The notes under the pieces are model-generated. The model was not told where the DNA came from. It saw only the letters and a list, made by a program, of their open reading frames with translations, and made no database searches. Positions 45,113 through 53,163 of a stretch of 64,000 bases of DNA are shown here, in pieces (positions within the stretch are counted from its first letter, which is position 1; each line of letters begins with the position of its first letter). The stretch is from Streptomyces griseoviridis. Its GTDB lineage: Bacteria; Actinomycetota; Actinomycetes; Streptomycetales; Streptomycetaceae. Where the stretch lies: positions 2,384,001 through 2,448,000 of the forward strand of contig NZ_CP029078.1 in NCBI RefSeq assembly GCF_005222485.1, in the 5' to 3' direction. A program made the translations under genes and the position numbers.

Positions 45113-46009
45113 TCAGGTGGTCCGGGGGCCGGGTGGGTGCGGTGTCGGCCGTTTCGCGGGGTCGGGTATCCGGTCGCTCCAGCCGCCGGGGACGGTTCTG
45201 CCCTGTTGGGCGCGGAAGCGGACGGGGGGTGTGCCGACGCGGCGGGTGAAGAGGCGGGAGAAGTAGGCGGGGTCGAGGTAGCCGACGCGGCGGGCGACGG
45301 CGGCGACGGGGAGTTCGGTGGTGGCGAGGAGTTCCTTGGCGTGGCCGAGGCGGATGCCGAGGAGGAAGTCCTTGGGGCTGCATCCGGCGCCGCGGCGGAC
45401 GGCGGTGCGCAGTGCGGCGGGGGTCATGCCGTGCCGGGCTGCGTGGTCGGCGACGGACATCGGCTTGAACGCGTCGCGGGCGAGGGCGTGCAGGACGGGG
45501 TGGCCGTCGGGGGTGAGGTCGGCGCGGGCGCGGCGGAGGGCGACGAGGAGTTCGTGGACGGCGGCGGCGGTCTCGACTTCGAGGAGGGGGTTGCCGGGGC
45601 GGGCGGCGCGGGCCATGCGCGTGATGACGGCGCGGGGTGCGGTGGCGTCGGTGAGCGGTACGACGGGCCGGTCGGGTTCGATGTAGCCGAGTTCGGTGTA
45701 GGGGGCGGTGGCGGGTCCGGTGAAGTCGACGAAGCCTTCGTCCCAGCCGGTGGTGGGGTCGGGGGCGTAGTGGTGCGGTGTGCCGGGGGTGAGCCAGAGG
45801 AGGGCGGGTGCGGTGACGGGGGTGGGGCGGCCGTCGGGGTGGAGGTAGTGGCCGCCGCCGGTGCTGATGACGACGGCGGTGTGGTGGTCGAGGACGCGGG
45901 GGCCGACGGTGGGCAGGGTGCCGTGCTGGAGGCCGACGCCGAGGCAGACGAGGCCGAGCCGGTGGTGGGCGGGTCCTGGGGTGAAGAACCGCATCCAGGT
46001 GTGGTGCAT
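45113..46009 (-). CDS. AraC-family transcriptional regulator
   Basis: 298 residues. An N-terminal cupin-like effector domain (LDHHTAVVISTGGGHYLHPD; LLWLTPGTPHHYAP) is followed by two helix-turn-helix segments: MSVADHAARHGMTPAALRTA and ELPVAAVARRVGYLDPAYFS with RLFTRRVGTPPVRFR. It is divergent from the beta-galactosidase gene with 91 bp between starts, so it probably controls that gene in answer to a sugar. The ATG at 46009 lies six bases after AGGGA. A longer frame upstream would run into the shared promoter. Confidence 0.9.
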   Translation of the reverse strand: MHHTWMRFFTPGPAHHRLGLVCLGVGLQHGTLPTVGPRVLDHHTAVVISTGGGHYLHPDGRPTPVTAPALLWLTPGTPHHYAPDPTTGWDEGFVDFTGPATAPYTELGYIEPDRPVVPLTDATAPRAVITRMARAARPGNPLLEVETAAAVHELLVALRRARADLTPDGHPVLHALARDAFKPMSVADHAARHGMTPAALRTAVRRGAGCSPKDFLLGIRLGHAKELLATTELPVAAVARRVGYLDPAYFSRLFTRRVGTPPVRFRAQQGRTVPGGWSDRIPDPAKRPTPHPPGPRTT

Positions 46010-46059
46010 CGGGTGTCCCTCGGTCGGGCCGTCCTTCGGTCCAAGTAGGCGTGATCTTT

Positions 46060-46069
46060 GTCCATGGAC
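46060..46069. promoter_or_regulatory. Palindrome in the AraC/beta-galactosidase divergent promoter
   Basis: GTCCATGGAC is a perfect 10-bp palindrome roughly midway between the two divergent starts; a second GGTCC half-site lies 20 bp upstream. It is a candidate operator only. Confidence 0.3.
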
Positions 46070-46100
46070 GGGGTCGCCGCCAGGGGGTGAGGGTGGGCGC

Positions 46101-47867
46101 ATGAGTGAGTTCACGGTGGGGGACGCGGATTTCCTGCTGGACGGGCGCCCGGTGCGGGTGCTGTCCGGTGCGCTGCACTACTTCCGGGTGCATGAGGAGC
46201 AGTGGGGGCATCGGCTGGCGTTGTTGCGGGCGATGGGCCTCAACTGCGTGGAGACGTACGTGCCGTGGAATCTGCACGAGCCGCGTCCTGGTGAGGTGCG
46301 GGATGTGGCGGCGGTGGGGCGGTTTTTGGACGCGGCGCACGCGGCGGGGCTGTGGGCGATCGTGCGGCCGGGTCCCTACATCTGCGCCGAGTGGGAGAAC
46401 GGGGGGCTGCCGCACTGGGTGACCGGGGAGTCGGGGCGGCGGGCGCGTACGCGTGACGCGGGTTTCCTCGCGCGGGTCGAGGGGTGGTTCGGGCGGCTGC
46501 TGCCCGAGGTGGTGTCCCGGCAGGTCGACCGGGGTGGTCCGGTGATCCTGGTGCAGGTGGAGAACGAGTACGGCAGTTACGGCTCGGACGCGCGGTATCT
46601 GGAGCGGCTCGCGCAGGTGCTGCGGGAGGCCGGGGTGACGGTGCCGCTGTGCACGTCGGACGGTCCTGAGGGGCAGATGCTGAGCGGTGGTTCGGTGCCC
46701 GGGGTCCTCGCGACGGTGAACTTCGGTTCGCACGCGCGTGAGGCGTTCGGGGCGTTGCGCCGGTTCCGGTCGTGGGGGCCGCTGATGTGCATGGAGTTCT
46801 GGTGCGGCTGGTTCGACCACTGGGGTGGTGAGCATGTGGTGCGGGAGGCGGGGGACGCGGCCCGGGTGCTGCGGGAGATCCTGGAGTGCGGTGCGTCGGT
46901 GAATCTGTACATGGCGCACGGGGGGACGAGTTTCGGTGGCTGGGCGGGCGCCAACCGGGGTGGTGGTGCGCGGCACGAGGGGCCGCTCGAACCGGATGTG
47001 ACGTCGTACGACTACGACGCGCCGATCGACGAGTACGGGCGGCCGACGGAGAAGTTCTGGCGTTTCCGTGAGGTGCTCGCGGGGTTCGCGGAGGGTCCGC
47101 TGCCGCAGCCGCCGCCGGCTCCGGCGGTGCTGGGTGCGGCGGCGGGGGTGGTGCTGTCGGGGTGGGCGGCCCTGGACGGCGTCGTGGAGGCGTGGGGTGG
47201 TCCCGAGGTGGGTGGGCCGGTGCCGCCGACGTTCGAGGAGCTGGACGTGGACCGGGGTGTGGTGCGGTACGTGGTGGACGTGCCGGGGCCTCGGGGGGCG
47301 TATCCGCTGGTGGCGCGGGGGGTGCGGGATCTGGCGGTGGTGTATGTGGACGGGGTGCGGGCGGGGGTGCTCGGGGAGGGTGAGGACACGCTCGGGGTGC
47401 CGGTCGCCGGGCACGCGCGCGTGGAGCTGTGGGTGGAGTCGCTGGGGCGGGTCAACTACGGTCCGCGGGGCGGTGAGGCGAAGGGGATCACCGGGGGGCT
47501 GCTGCACGAGCGGCAGTTCCTGCACGGTGTCCGCGCGCGCGGGTTGCGTCTTGACGCGTTGGAGTCGGTGGCTGACGTCGACGCGGTGGCGGTGCGGGCG
47601 TTGCCCGGGGACGGGTCGAGGGGGCTTTACCGGGGTGCGGTGGAGGTGCGGGGCGCGGGGGACGCGCGGTTGGAACTGCCGGGGTGGGGGCGGGGGTTCG
47701 TGTGGGTGAACGGGTTCGCGTTGGGCCGGTACTGGTCGGTGGGGCCGCAGCGGTCGCTGTATGTGCCTGGTCCTGTGCTGCGGGAGGGCGGCAACGAGGT
47801 GTGGCTGCTGGAGTTGGACGGGGCGCCGGTGGAGGTGGGCGGGTCGCTGGTGCTGCGGCCGGTGTGA
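46101..47867 (+). CDS. Beta-galactosidase, glycoside hydrolase family 35
   Basis: 588 residues. GH35 barrel: FRVHEEQWGHRLALLRAMGL, NCVETYVPWNLHEPRPG and RPGPYICAEWENGGLPHW. The acid/base Glu is in LVQVENEYGSYG and the nucleophile Glu in CMEFWCGWFDHWGG. C-terminal jelly-roll domains follow (GFVWVNGFALGRYWSVGPQ). There is no signal peptide, so it acts in the cytoplasm on imported galactosides. No transporter gene is nearby. The divergent AraC gene is the probable regulator. Codons favour G at the third position. Confidence 0.94.
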   Translation: MSEFTVGDADFLLDGRPVRVLSGALHYFRVHEEQWGHRLALLRAMGLNCVETYVPWNLHEPRPGEVRDVAAVGRFLDAAHAAGLWAIVRPGPYICAEWENGGLPHWVTGESGRRARTRDAGFLARVEGWFGRLLPEVVSRQVDRGGPVILVQVENEYGSYGSDARYLERLAQVLREAGVTVPLCTSDGPEGQMLSGGSVPGVLATVNFGSHAREAFGALRRFRSWGPLMCMEFWCGWFDHWGGEHVVREAGDAARVLREILECGASVNLYMAHGGTSFGGWAGANRGGGARHEGPLEPDVTSYDYDAPIDEYGRPTEKFWRFREVLAGFAEGPLPQPPPAPAVLGAAAGVVLSGWAALDGVVEAWGGPEVGGPVPPTFEELDVDRGVVRYVVDVPGPRGAYPLVARGVRDLAVVYVDGVRAGVLGEGEDTLGVPVAGHARVELWVESLGRVNYGPRGGEAKGITGGLLHERQFLHGVRARGLRLDALESVADVDAVAVRALPGDGSRGLYRGAVEVRGAGDARLELPGWGRGFVWVNGFALGRYWSVGPQRSLYVPGPVLREGGNEVWLLELDGAPVEVGGSLVLRPV

Positions 47868-47940
47868 GGTGTCGGGGTCCGTGCGGGGCGGGCGGGCGCG
47901 CCGTAGAGTGGAGTCGGCTTCGGGGCGTCTGGGGGTAGGC

Positions 47941-48855
47941 GTGGCGAACGGCGGACCGGTGGAGCACGGGTTCCCGCATCTGGAGACGGTGCGGGCGGCT
48001 GTCACGGCGTTGTACCGGCGGGTGTCGTACGACTCGGTGCGGGCGTTCGCGGTGAGTGTGGCGCCTGCCGATGTCGCGTTCGGTGACGGCGAGGACCTGC
48101 ATCTGGGGGCGCAGCGGGTGGCCGGGGAGCTGGTGCGGCACTACCGGTTGCCTGAGGCGCGGATGATCGTCGGTTTCCGGGAGATGACGCATGCGGCGGA
48201 TGTCGAACTTGCGGCGGGGCCGGAGTACTTCGTCGAGTTGAACGACCGGTTCCGTACGCATCGGCGGGACATCGGTGCGGCGCTGGCGCATGAGGTGGCG
48301 CATGTGTATCTGCACCGTCTGGGTCTGTCGTTCCCCGGTACTCGGGACAACGAGATCCTCACCGACACGGTGGCGGCGTATCTGGGGGCGGGTTGGCTGC
48401 TGCTCGACGCCTTCCGTGAGGATGCGGTGTCGTCGCAGAAGCTGGGGTATCTGACGCCGGAGGAGTTCGGGTACGTCGTCGCGAAGCGGGCGTTGGTCTT
48501 CGGTGAGGACCCGTCGGTCTGGTTCACCAGTCCGCAGGCGTGGACGGCGTACGGCGAGGGGCTGGCGCGGGCGCGGGCGGACGAGCGGCGGCCGCCGCTG
48601 GCTGCGGCCGGGTGGGCGGCCCGGCGTCGTTACGCGCGGGAGCGTGGGCGGGCGCGGGAGCGCGGGCGGGCGCGGGAGCGCGGGGCGCGGGTGCCTGGTG
48701 CCGGGGACGGCTACGACTTCAGCCGTGCGGGTGCGGGCCCGCTGCGGGTGTCGTTTCCGTGTCCGACGTGCGGGCAGCGGATCAGGGTGCCGGTGCGGGG
48801 GCGGGTACGCGCGCGGTGCGGGCTGTGCGGGTCGGTGCTGGAGTGCGATACGTAG
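47941..48855 (+). CDS. Unassigned HEXXH metalloprotease-like protein with C-terminal zinc ribbon
   Basis: 304 residues. The motif ALAHEVAHVYLHRLGL (residues about 117-132) followed by DNEILTDTVAAYLGAGWLLL has the HEXXH plus downstream Glu/Asp of gluzincin-like peptidases. It is flanked by a helical domain and then three tandem RERGRA-type repeats near residue 235. The C-terminus is a four-Cys zinc ribbon, CPTCGQRI then CGLCGSVLEC. No signal peptide or membrane helix is seen. I know no characterised homologue. The GTG at 47941 is chosen as the start. It follows the beta-galactosidase gene by about 70 bp. Confidence 0.8.
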   Translation: MANGGPVEHGFPHLETVRAAVTALYRRVSYDSVRAFAVSVAPADVAFGDGEDLHLGAQRVAGELVRHYRLPEARMIVGFREMTHAADVELAAGPEYFVELNDRFRTHRRDIGAALAHEVAHVYLHRLGLSFPGTRDNEILTDTVAAYLGAGWLLLDAFREDAVSSQKLGYLTPEEFGYVVAKRALVFGEDPSVWFTSPQAWTAYGEGLARARADERRPPLAAAGWAARRRYARERGRARERGRARERGARVPGAGDGYDFSRAGAGPLRVSFPCPTCGQRIRVPVRGRVRARCGLCGSVLECDT

Positions 48856-48889
48856 GGGCGGGGGGGTGCGGGAGCGCCGGGGGGGGTTG

Positions 48890-49030
48890 GGTCGGCAGCG
48901 CGCGCCTGGCCGTCGGCGGACGCCGGGGGTGGTTCAGGCCGTCAGCGCGCGCCTGGCCGTCGGCGGGCGCCGGGGGTGGTTCAGGCCGTCAGTGCAGGAC
49001 CGGTCGTCGGCGGGCGCCGGGGTGATCCGA
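48890..49030. repeat. 47-bp tandem repeat, nearly three copies
   Basis: A unit CGCGCCTGGCCGTCGGCGGG plus CGCCGGGGGTGGTTCAGGCC GTCAG, 47 bp, begins at 48901 and 48948 and again in diverged form near 48995. It fills the gap between the convergent HEXXH gene and the SDR gene. Confidence 0.8.
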
Positions 49031-49045
49031 GGGTGATGCCGGGTG

Positions 49046-49954
49046 TCAGCGCGCTCCGTAGACCGCTTCCGGTGGTGGTGCCTGGGCGAGGAGCGCGCGG
49101 GCTGTGCGGCCTGCGTCGGTGGGGGTGCGGCGGGCGCCCTTGTCGTCGGTGGGGCCCGGTCGCCAGCCGTCCATGACGGTGATCCGGCCGGCCTCCGTCT
49201 CGAAGACGCGGCCGGTGACGCCGGTGCTGTCGGCGGAGCCGAGCCAGACCACGAGCGGTGAGACGTTCCCGGGTGCCATGGCGTCGAAACCGGTGTCGGG
49301 GGCGGCCATGGTGTGGGCGAAGACGTGTTCGGTCATGCGGGTGCGGGCGGCCGGGGCGACGGCGTTGACCTGGACGCCGTAGCGGGCGAGTTCGGCGGCG
49401 GCGACGAGGGTGAGGGCGATGATCCCGGCCTTGGCGGCGCTGTAGTTGCCCTGGCCGACGGAGCCGAGGAGGCCCGCGCCGCTGCTGGTGTTGATGACGC
49501 GGGCGTCGGGGGTGCGGCCTGCCGCGCTCTGTGCGCGCCAGTGCGCGGCGGCGTGCCGCAGGGTCAGGAAGTGTCCGGTGAGGTGGACGCGCAGGACGGC
49601 GTTCCAATCGTCCTCGTCGAGGTTGACGAGCATCCGGTCGCGCAGGAATCCGGCGTTGTTGACGAGGGTGTCGAGGCGCCCGTACGTGTCGAGGGCGGTG
49701 GTGATCAGGGAGGCGGCGCCTTCGGTGGTGGCGATGTCGGCGCCGTGGGCGACGGCTTCGCCGCCGGCCGCGCGGATCTCGGCGACGACCTGTTCCGCGG
49801 GGCTCGCGGGGTCGGGGGTGCCGTCGAGTCCGACGCCGAGGTCGTTGACGACGAGGTGGGCGCCCTCGGCGGCGAAGGCGAGGGCGTGTGCCCGGCCGAG
49901 GCCGCGTCCCGCGCCGGTGACGGCGACGACCCTGCCCTGGCAGATTCCGCTCAT
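49046..49954 (-). CDS. Short-chain dehydrogenase (steroid C/D-ring cluster, Rv3548c-like)
   Basis: 302 residues. NAD(P)-binding TGAGRGLGRAHALAF, NNAG at about 97, and the catalytic Ser-Tyr-Lys in INTSSGAGLLGSVGQGNYSA / AKAG. The long form with ANDLG-type VVNDLGVGLDGTPDPASPAE resembles the SDRs next to echA20 in mycobacteria and MFE-2-type hydroxyacyl-CoA dehydrogenases. Its substrate is probably a CoA ester of a ring-degradation intermediate. The start overlaps the stop of the upstream SDR gene (ATGA), so the two are co-translated. Confidence 0.88.
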   Translation of the reverse strand: MSGICQGRVVAVTGAGRGLGRAHALAFAAEGAHLVVNDLGVGLDGTPDPASPAEQVVAEIRAAGGEAVAHGADIATTEGAASLITTALDTYGRLDTLVNNAGFLRDRMLVNLDEDDWNAVLRVHLTGHFLTLRHAAAHWRAQSAAGRTPDARVINTSSGAGLLGSVGQGNYSAAKAGIIALTLVAAAELARYGVQVNAVAPAARTRMTEHVFAHTMAAPDTGFDAMAPGNVSPLVVWLGSADSTGVTGRVFETEAGRITVMDGWRPGPTDDKGARRTPTDAGRTARALLAQAPPPEAVYGAR

Positions 49955-50724
49955 CTCAGCTCTCCCTGTGGGGTCTTGTTGGCGGTCGCGGCGTCCAGGA
50001 AGGCGGGTCGTTCGCCGCCGCCGTGGACGTGGAGGGCGGCGCCGGTGATGTAGGCGGCGGCGTCGGAGGCGAGGAAGACGGTGGCGGCGCCGACGTCGGC
50101 GGGGGTGGCGAGGCGGCCGAGGGGCACCGTGCGGGAGACCGCGGCCACGCCGTCCGGGCCGCCGTAGTGCAGGGGGGCGGATTCGGTGTGGACCATGCCG
50201 ACGACGAGGGTGTTGACGCGGATGTCCGGGGCCCATTCGACGGCCATGGAGCGGGCGAGGTGTTCGAGGCCCGCTTTGGCGGCGCCGTACGCGGCGGTGC
50301 CCGGTGAGGGGCGGCTGCCGCTGACGCTGCCGATCATGATCACGTTTCCGTGGGTGCGTCGCAGGTGGGCGTGGGCGGCGAGGGTGACGGTGAGCGGGGC
50401 GAGGAGGTTCAGTTCGACGACGCGGGCGTGGCGTCGCGCGTCGGCGTCGGCGAGGCGTCGGTAGGGGGCGCCGCCGGCGTTGTTGACGAGGATGTCGAGG
50501 CGGGGCAGGGCGGTGAAGAAGTCCTGTGCTTGGTCCGGGTCGCGGACGTCGAGCGGGGCGAACTCGATTCCTTCCAGGGGTGGTTGTGGGGGTCTGCGGG
50601 CGCAGACGACGACGTGGGCGCCGGCCTCGGCGAGGGCGCGGGCGATGCCGGCGCCGACTCCCCGGGTGCCGCCGGTGACGACGGCGGTCCTGCCGTCCAG
50701 GGGTGGGTGACGAGAGTTATCCAC
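49951..50724 (-). CDS. Short-chain dehydrogenase (steroid C/D-ring cluster, Rv3549c-like)
   Basis: 257 residues. TGGTRGVGAGIARALAEAGA binds the dinucleotide. NNAG follows, and catalytic residues are in MIGSVSGSRPSPGTAAYGAA / KAG. The C-terminus has the common DAAAYITGAALHVHGGGE. It starts at a GTG 48 bp from the operator shared with echA20 and overlaps the next SDR gene by four bases. By position it corresponds to the second SDR (Rv3549c) of the mycobacterial KstR2 regulon; that equivalence is inferred. Confidence 0.88.
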   Translation of the reverse strand: MDNSRHPPLDGRTAVVTGGTRGVGAGIARALAEAGAHVVVCARRPPQPPLEGIEFAPLDVRDPDQAQDFFTALPRLDILVNNAGGAPYRRLADADARRHARVVELNLLAPLTVTLAAHAHLRRTHGNVIMIGSVSGSRPSPGTAAYGAAKAGLEHLARSMAVEWAPDIRVNTLVVGMVHTESAPLHYGGPDGVAAVSRTVPLGRLATPADVGAATVFLASDAAAYITGAALHVHGGGERPAFLDAATANKTPQGELR

Positions 50725-50771
50725 AGGGCTCCCGCTCCGATCCGGTGGCTGCTAGCTTCGAACCCTCGACA

Positions 50772-50788
50772 CCTAACAAATGTTTGGT
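50772..50788. promoter_or_regulatory. KstR2-type operator in the SDR/echA20 divergent promoter
   Basis: CCTAACAAATGTTTGGT. It differs by one base from the site at 58049-58065 read on the other strand. The 14-mer AACAAATGTTTGGT fits the reported mycobacterial KstR2 consensus AnCAAGnnCTTGnT at all but two positions. It lies between the divergent starts, as a repressor site should. Confidence 0.75.
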
Positions 50789-50824
50789 GGAAAGGTCTTG
50801 GTCGGAAAGGTAGCTGATGCGCTG

Positions 50825-51568
50825 ATGGCTGTCTCCACCTCGTCCCCGGAAAAGGGGATTTCCGTCGTCACGGTCGACTTCCCGCCGGTGAACGCGCTGC
50901 CGGTGTCCGGCTGGTTCGCGCTGGCCGACGCGGTGCGCGCGGCCGGCCGGGACCCGAGGACCCGCTGTGTGGTGCTGGCCGCCGAGGGGCGCGGATTCAA
51001 CGCGGGGGTCGACATCAAGGAGATCAGGGCGGGCGGCGCGAGCACGCTGGTGGGCGCCAACCGGGGCTGTTTCGAGGCGTTCGCGGCGGTGTACGAGTGC
51101 GAGGTCCCGGTGGTGGCCGAGGTGCACGGCTTCTGCCTGGGCGGCGGTGTCGGCCTGGTGGGGAACGCGGACGCGATCGTGGCGAGCGACGACGCCGTCT
51201 TCGGCCTGCCCGAGCTGGACCGGGGCGCGCTGGGCGCGGCGACCCACCTGGCCCGGCTGGTGCCGCAGCATCTGATGCGCGCCCTGTACTACACCTCGCG
51301 CACGGTGACGGCGGGCGAGCTGCTCGCGCACGGCTCGGTGTGGCGGGTGACGGCGCGGGCGGAGCTGCGCGCGGGGGCGCTGGAGCTGGCCCGGGAGATC
51401 GCCGCGAAGGACGGCGAGCTGCTGCGTCTGGCGAAGGCCGCGATCAACGGCATCGATCCGGTGGACGTACGGCGCGCCTACCGCTTCGAGCAGGGCTTCA
51501 CGTTCGAGGCGAGCGCGCTCGGGGTGGCCGACCGGGTCAGGGACACGTTCGGGACGGAGGGCGGTTAG
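50825..51568 (+). CDS. echA20: Enoyl-CoA hydratase family protein EchA20 (steroid D-ring opening)
   Basis: 247 residues. Crotonase fold: VVTVDFPPVNALPVSGWFAL, the oxyanion-hole segments GRGFNAGVDIKEI and GFCLGGGVGLVGNADAIVAS, and the helical C-terminus LAKAAINGIDPVDVRRAYRF. In mycobacteria EchA20 opens the last five-membered ring of the bicyclic HIEC-CoA. The start at ATG 50825 puts it 36 bp after the operator; earlier in-frame starts would sit in the operator. ipdA follows without any gap. Confidence 0.9.
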   Translation: MAVSTSSPEKGISVVTVDFPPVNALPVSGWFALADAVRAAGRDPRTRCVVLAAEGRGFNAGVDIKEIRAGGASTLVGANRGCFEAFAAVYECEVPVVAEVHGFCLGGGVGLVGNADAIVASDDAVFGLPELDRGALGAATHLARLVPQHLMRALYYTSRTVTAGELLAHGSVWRVTARAELRAGALELAREIAAKDGELLRLAKAAINGIDPVDVRRAYRFEQGFTFEASALGVADRVRDTFGTEGG

Positions 51569-52417
51569 GTGGGCGACAAGACGATGACGGCCGAGGAGGC
51601 CGTCTCCCGGCTGGAGAGCGGGATGACGCTCGGCATCGGCGGCTGGGGCTCGCGGCGCAAGCCGATGGCCCTGGTGCGGGCGCTGCTGCGGTCCGACGTC
51701 CGGGACCTCACGGTCGTCTCGTACGGCGGTCCCGAGGTGGGGATGCTGGCGGCGGCCGGGCGGCTGCGGAAGCTGGTGACGGCGTTCGTCACCCTGGACT
51801 CGATCCCGCTGGAGCCGCACTACCGGGCGGCCAGGGAGCGTGGCGCGTTCGAGCTGGCGGAGATCGATGAGGCGATGTTCATGTGGGGGCTGCGGGCCGC
51901 GGCGAACCGGCTGCCGTTCCTGCCGGTGCGCGCGGGGCTCGGTTCGGACGTGATGCGGATCAACCCCGGTCTGCGGACGGTCACCTCGCCGTACGAGGAC
52001 GGCGAGACGTTCGTCGCGATGCCGGCCCTGCGGCTGGACGCGGCGCTGGTGCACGTCAACCGCGCGGACCGGCTGGGCAACGGACAGTATCTGGGCCCCG
52101 ACCCGTACTTCGACGACCTGTTCTGCGCGGCGGCCGAGAGCGCGTATCTGTCGTGCGAGCGGGTGGTGGACACGGCGGAGCTGGCGAAGACGGGCGGGCC
52201 GCAGTCGCTGCTGGTCAAACGCCATCGGGTGACGGGGGTGGTGGAGGCGCCGGGCGGCGCGCACTTCACGTCGTGCGCGCCCGACCACGACCGGGACGAG
52301 GCGTTCCAGAAGCTGTACGCGACGACGCCCTGGCCGGAGTTCTCGGCCCGGTTCCTGGCCGGGGACGAAGCGGCGTACCGGGCGGCGGTCGCGGCCTGGC
52401 GGGAGGAGGGGGCATGA
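51569..52417 (+). CDS. ipdA: CoA-transferase-family ring hydrolase, alpha subunit IpdA
   Basis: 282 residues with class I CoA-transferase alpha-subunit features: MTLGIGGWGSRRKPMALVRA, VVSYGGPEVGMLAAAGRLRK and a VRAGLGSDVMRINPGLRTVT loop. Mycobacterial IpdAB does not transfer CoA but hydrolyses the ring of COCHEA-CoA, the last ring of cholesterol. The GTG start abuts the echA20 stop. The stop overlaps the ipdB start (ATGA), typical of a stoichiometric heterodimer. Confidence 0.9.
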   Translation: MGDKTMTAEEAVSRLESGMTLGIGGWGSRRKPMALVRALLRSDVRDLTVVSYGGPEVGMLAAAGRLRKLVTAFVTLDSIPLEPHYRAARERGAFELAEIDEAMFMWGLRAAANRLPFLPVRAGLGSDVMRINPGLRTVTSPYEDGETFVAMPALRLDAALVHVNRADRLGNGQYLGPDPYFDDLFCAAAESAYLSCERVVDTAELAKTGGPQSLLVKRHRVTGVVEAPGGAHFTSCAPDHDRDEAFQKLYATTPWPEFSARFLAGDEAAYRAAVAAWREEGA

Positions 52418-53163
52418 GCGGGACGGCCTTGAACGGCACGGACCTCGGCGGGGCGACCCGCGCGGAGTACTGCGTGGTGGCCTGCGCGGACGCCTGGCGT
52501 GGGGCCGGGGAGATCCTGGCGAGCCCGATGGGTGTCATCCCGTCGGTCGGGGCGCGGCTCGCCAAGTGGACGTTCGCGCCGGACCTGCTGCTGACCGACG
52601 GGGAGGCCACGCTGATCGGTCTCGACGGCACGGTGGAGGGGTGGCTGCCCTACCGGCAGCATCTGGAGCTGGTCGCGAGCGGGCGGCGGCACGTGATGAT
52701 GGGGGCGAGCCAGATCGACCGGTTCGGCAACCAGAACATCTCCTGCGTCGGGGACTGGGAGCGGCCCAGGCGCCAGCTGCTGGGGGTGCGCGGCGCGCCG
52801 GTCAACACGCTCAACAACCCGACGAGTTACTGGATACCGAGGCATTCGCGGCGGGTCTTCGTCGAACGGGTCGACGTGGTGTGCGGGGTCGGCTACGACC
52901 GTGCGGCCGGTGCCCGCCACCACCGTCTGCCGCGGGTCGTCTCCGACCTGGGTGTCTTCGACTTCGAGACGCCCGACCGGTCGATGCGGCTGGCGTCGGT
53001 GCACCCCGGTGTCACGGTGGAGCAGGTCAGGGAGGCCACCGGTTTCGAGCTGACGGTGGCTGCGGAGGTGCCGCCGACCAGGGAGCCGACGCCCGCGGAG
53101 CTGCGGCTGATCCGCGAGGTCGTCGATCCGGGCGGCGCCAGGGCCCGGGAGGTCGGTGCGTGA
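52414..53163 (+). CDS. ipdB: CoA-transferase-family ring hydrolase, beta subunit IpdB
   Basis: 249 residues, the partner of IpdA. It includes VVACADAWRGAGEILASPMG, VIPSVGARLAKWTFAPDLLL, and QIDRFGNQNISCVGDWERPR, ending VVSDLGVFDFETPDRSMRLA. In true CoA-transferases this subunit carries the catalytic Glu; IpdB proteins use a Glu in a related position, which I did not try to place. The stop codon overlaps the ipdC start by one base. Confidence 0.9.
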   Translation: MSGTALNGTDLGGATRAEYCVVACADAWRGAGEILASPMGVIPSVGARLAKWTFAPDLLLTDGEATLIGLDGTVEGWLPYRQHLELVASGRRHVMMGASQIDRFGNQNISCVGDWERPRRQLLGVRGAPVNTLNNPTSYWIPRHSRRVFVERVDVVCGVGYDRAAGARHHRLPRVVSDLGVFDFETPDRSMRLASVHPGVTVEQVREATGFELTVAAEVPPTREPTPAELRLIREVVDPGGARAREVGA

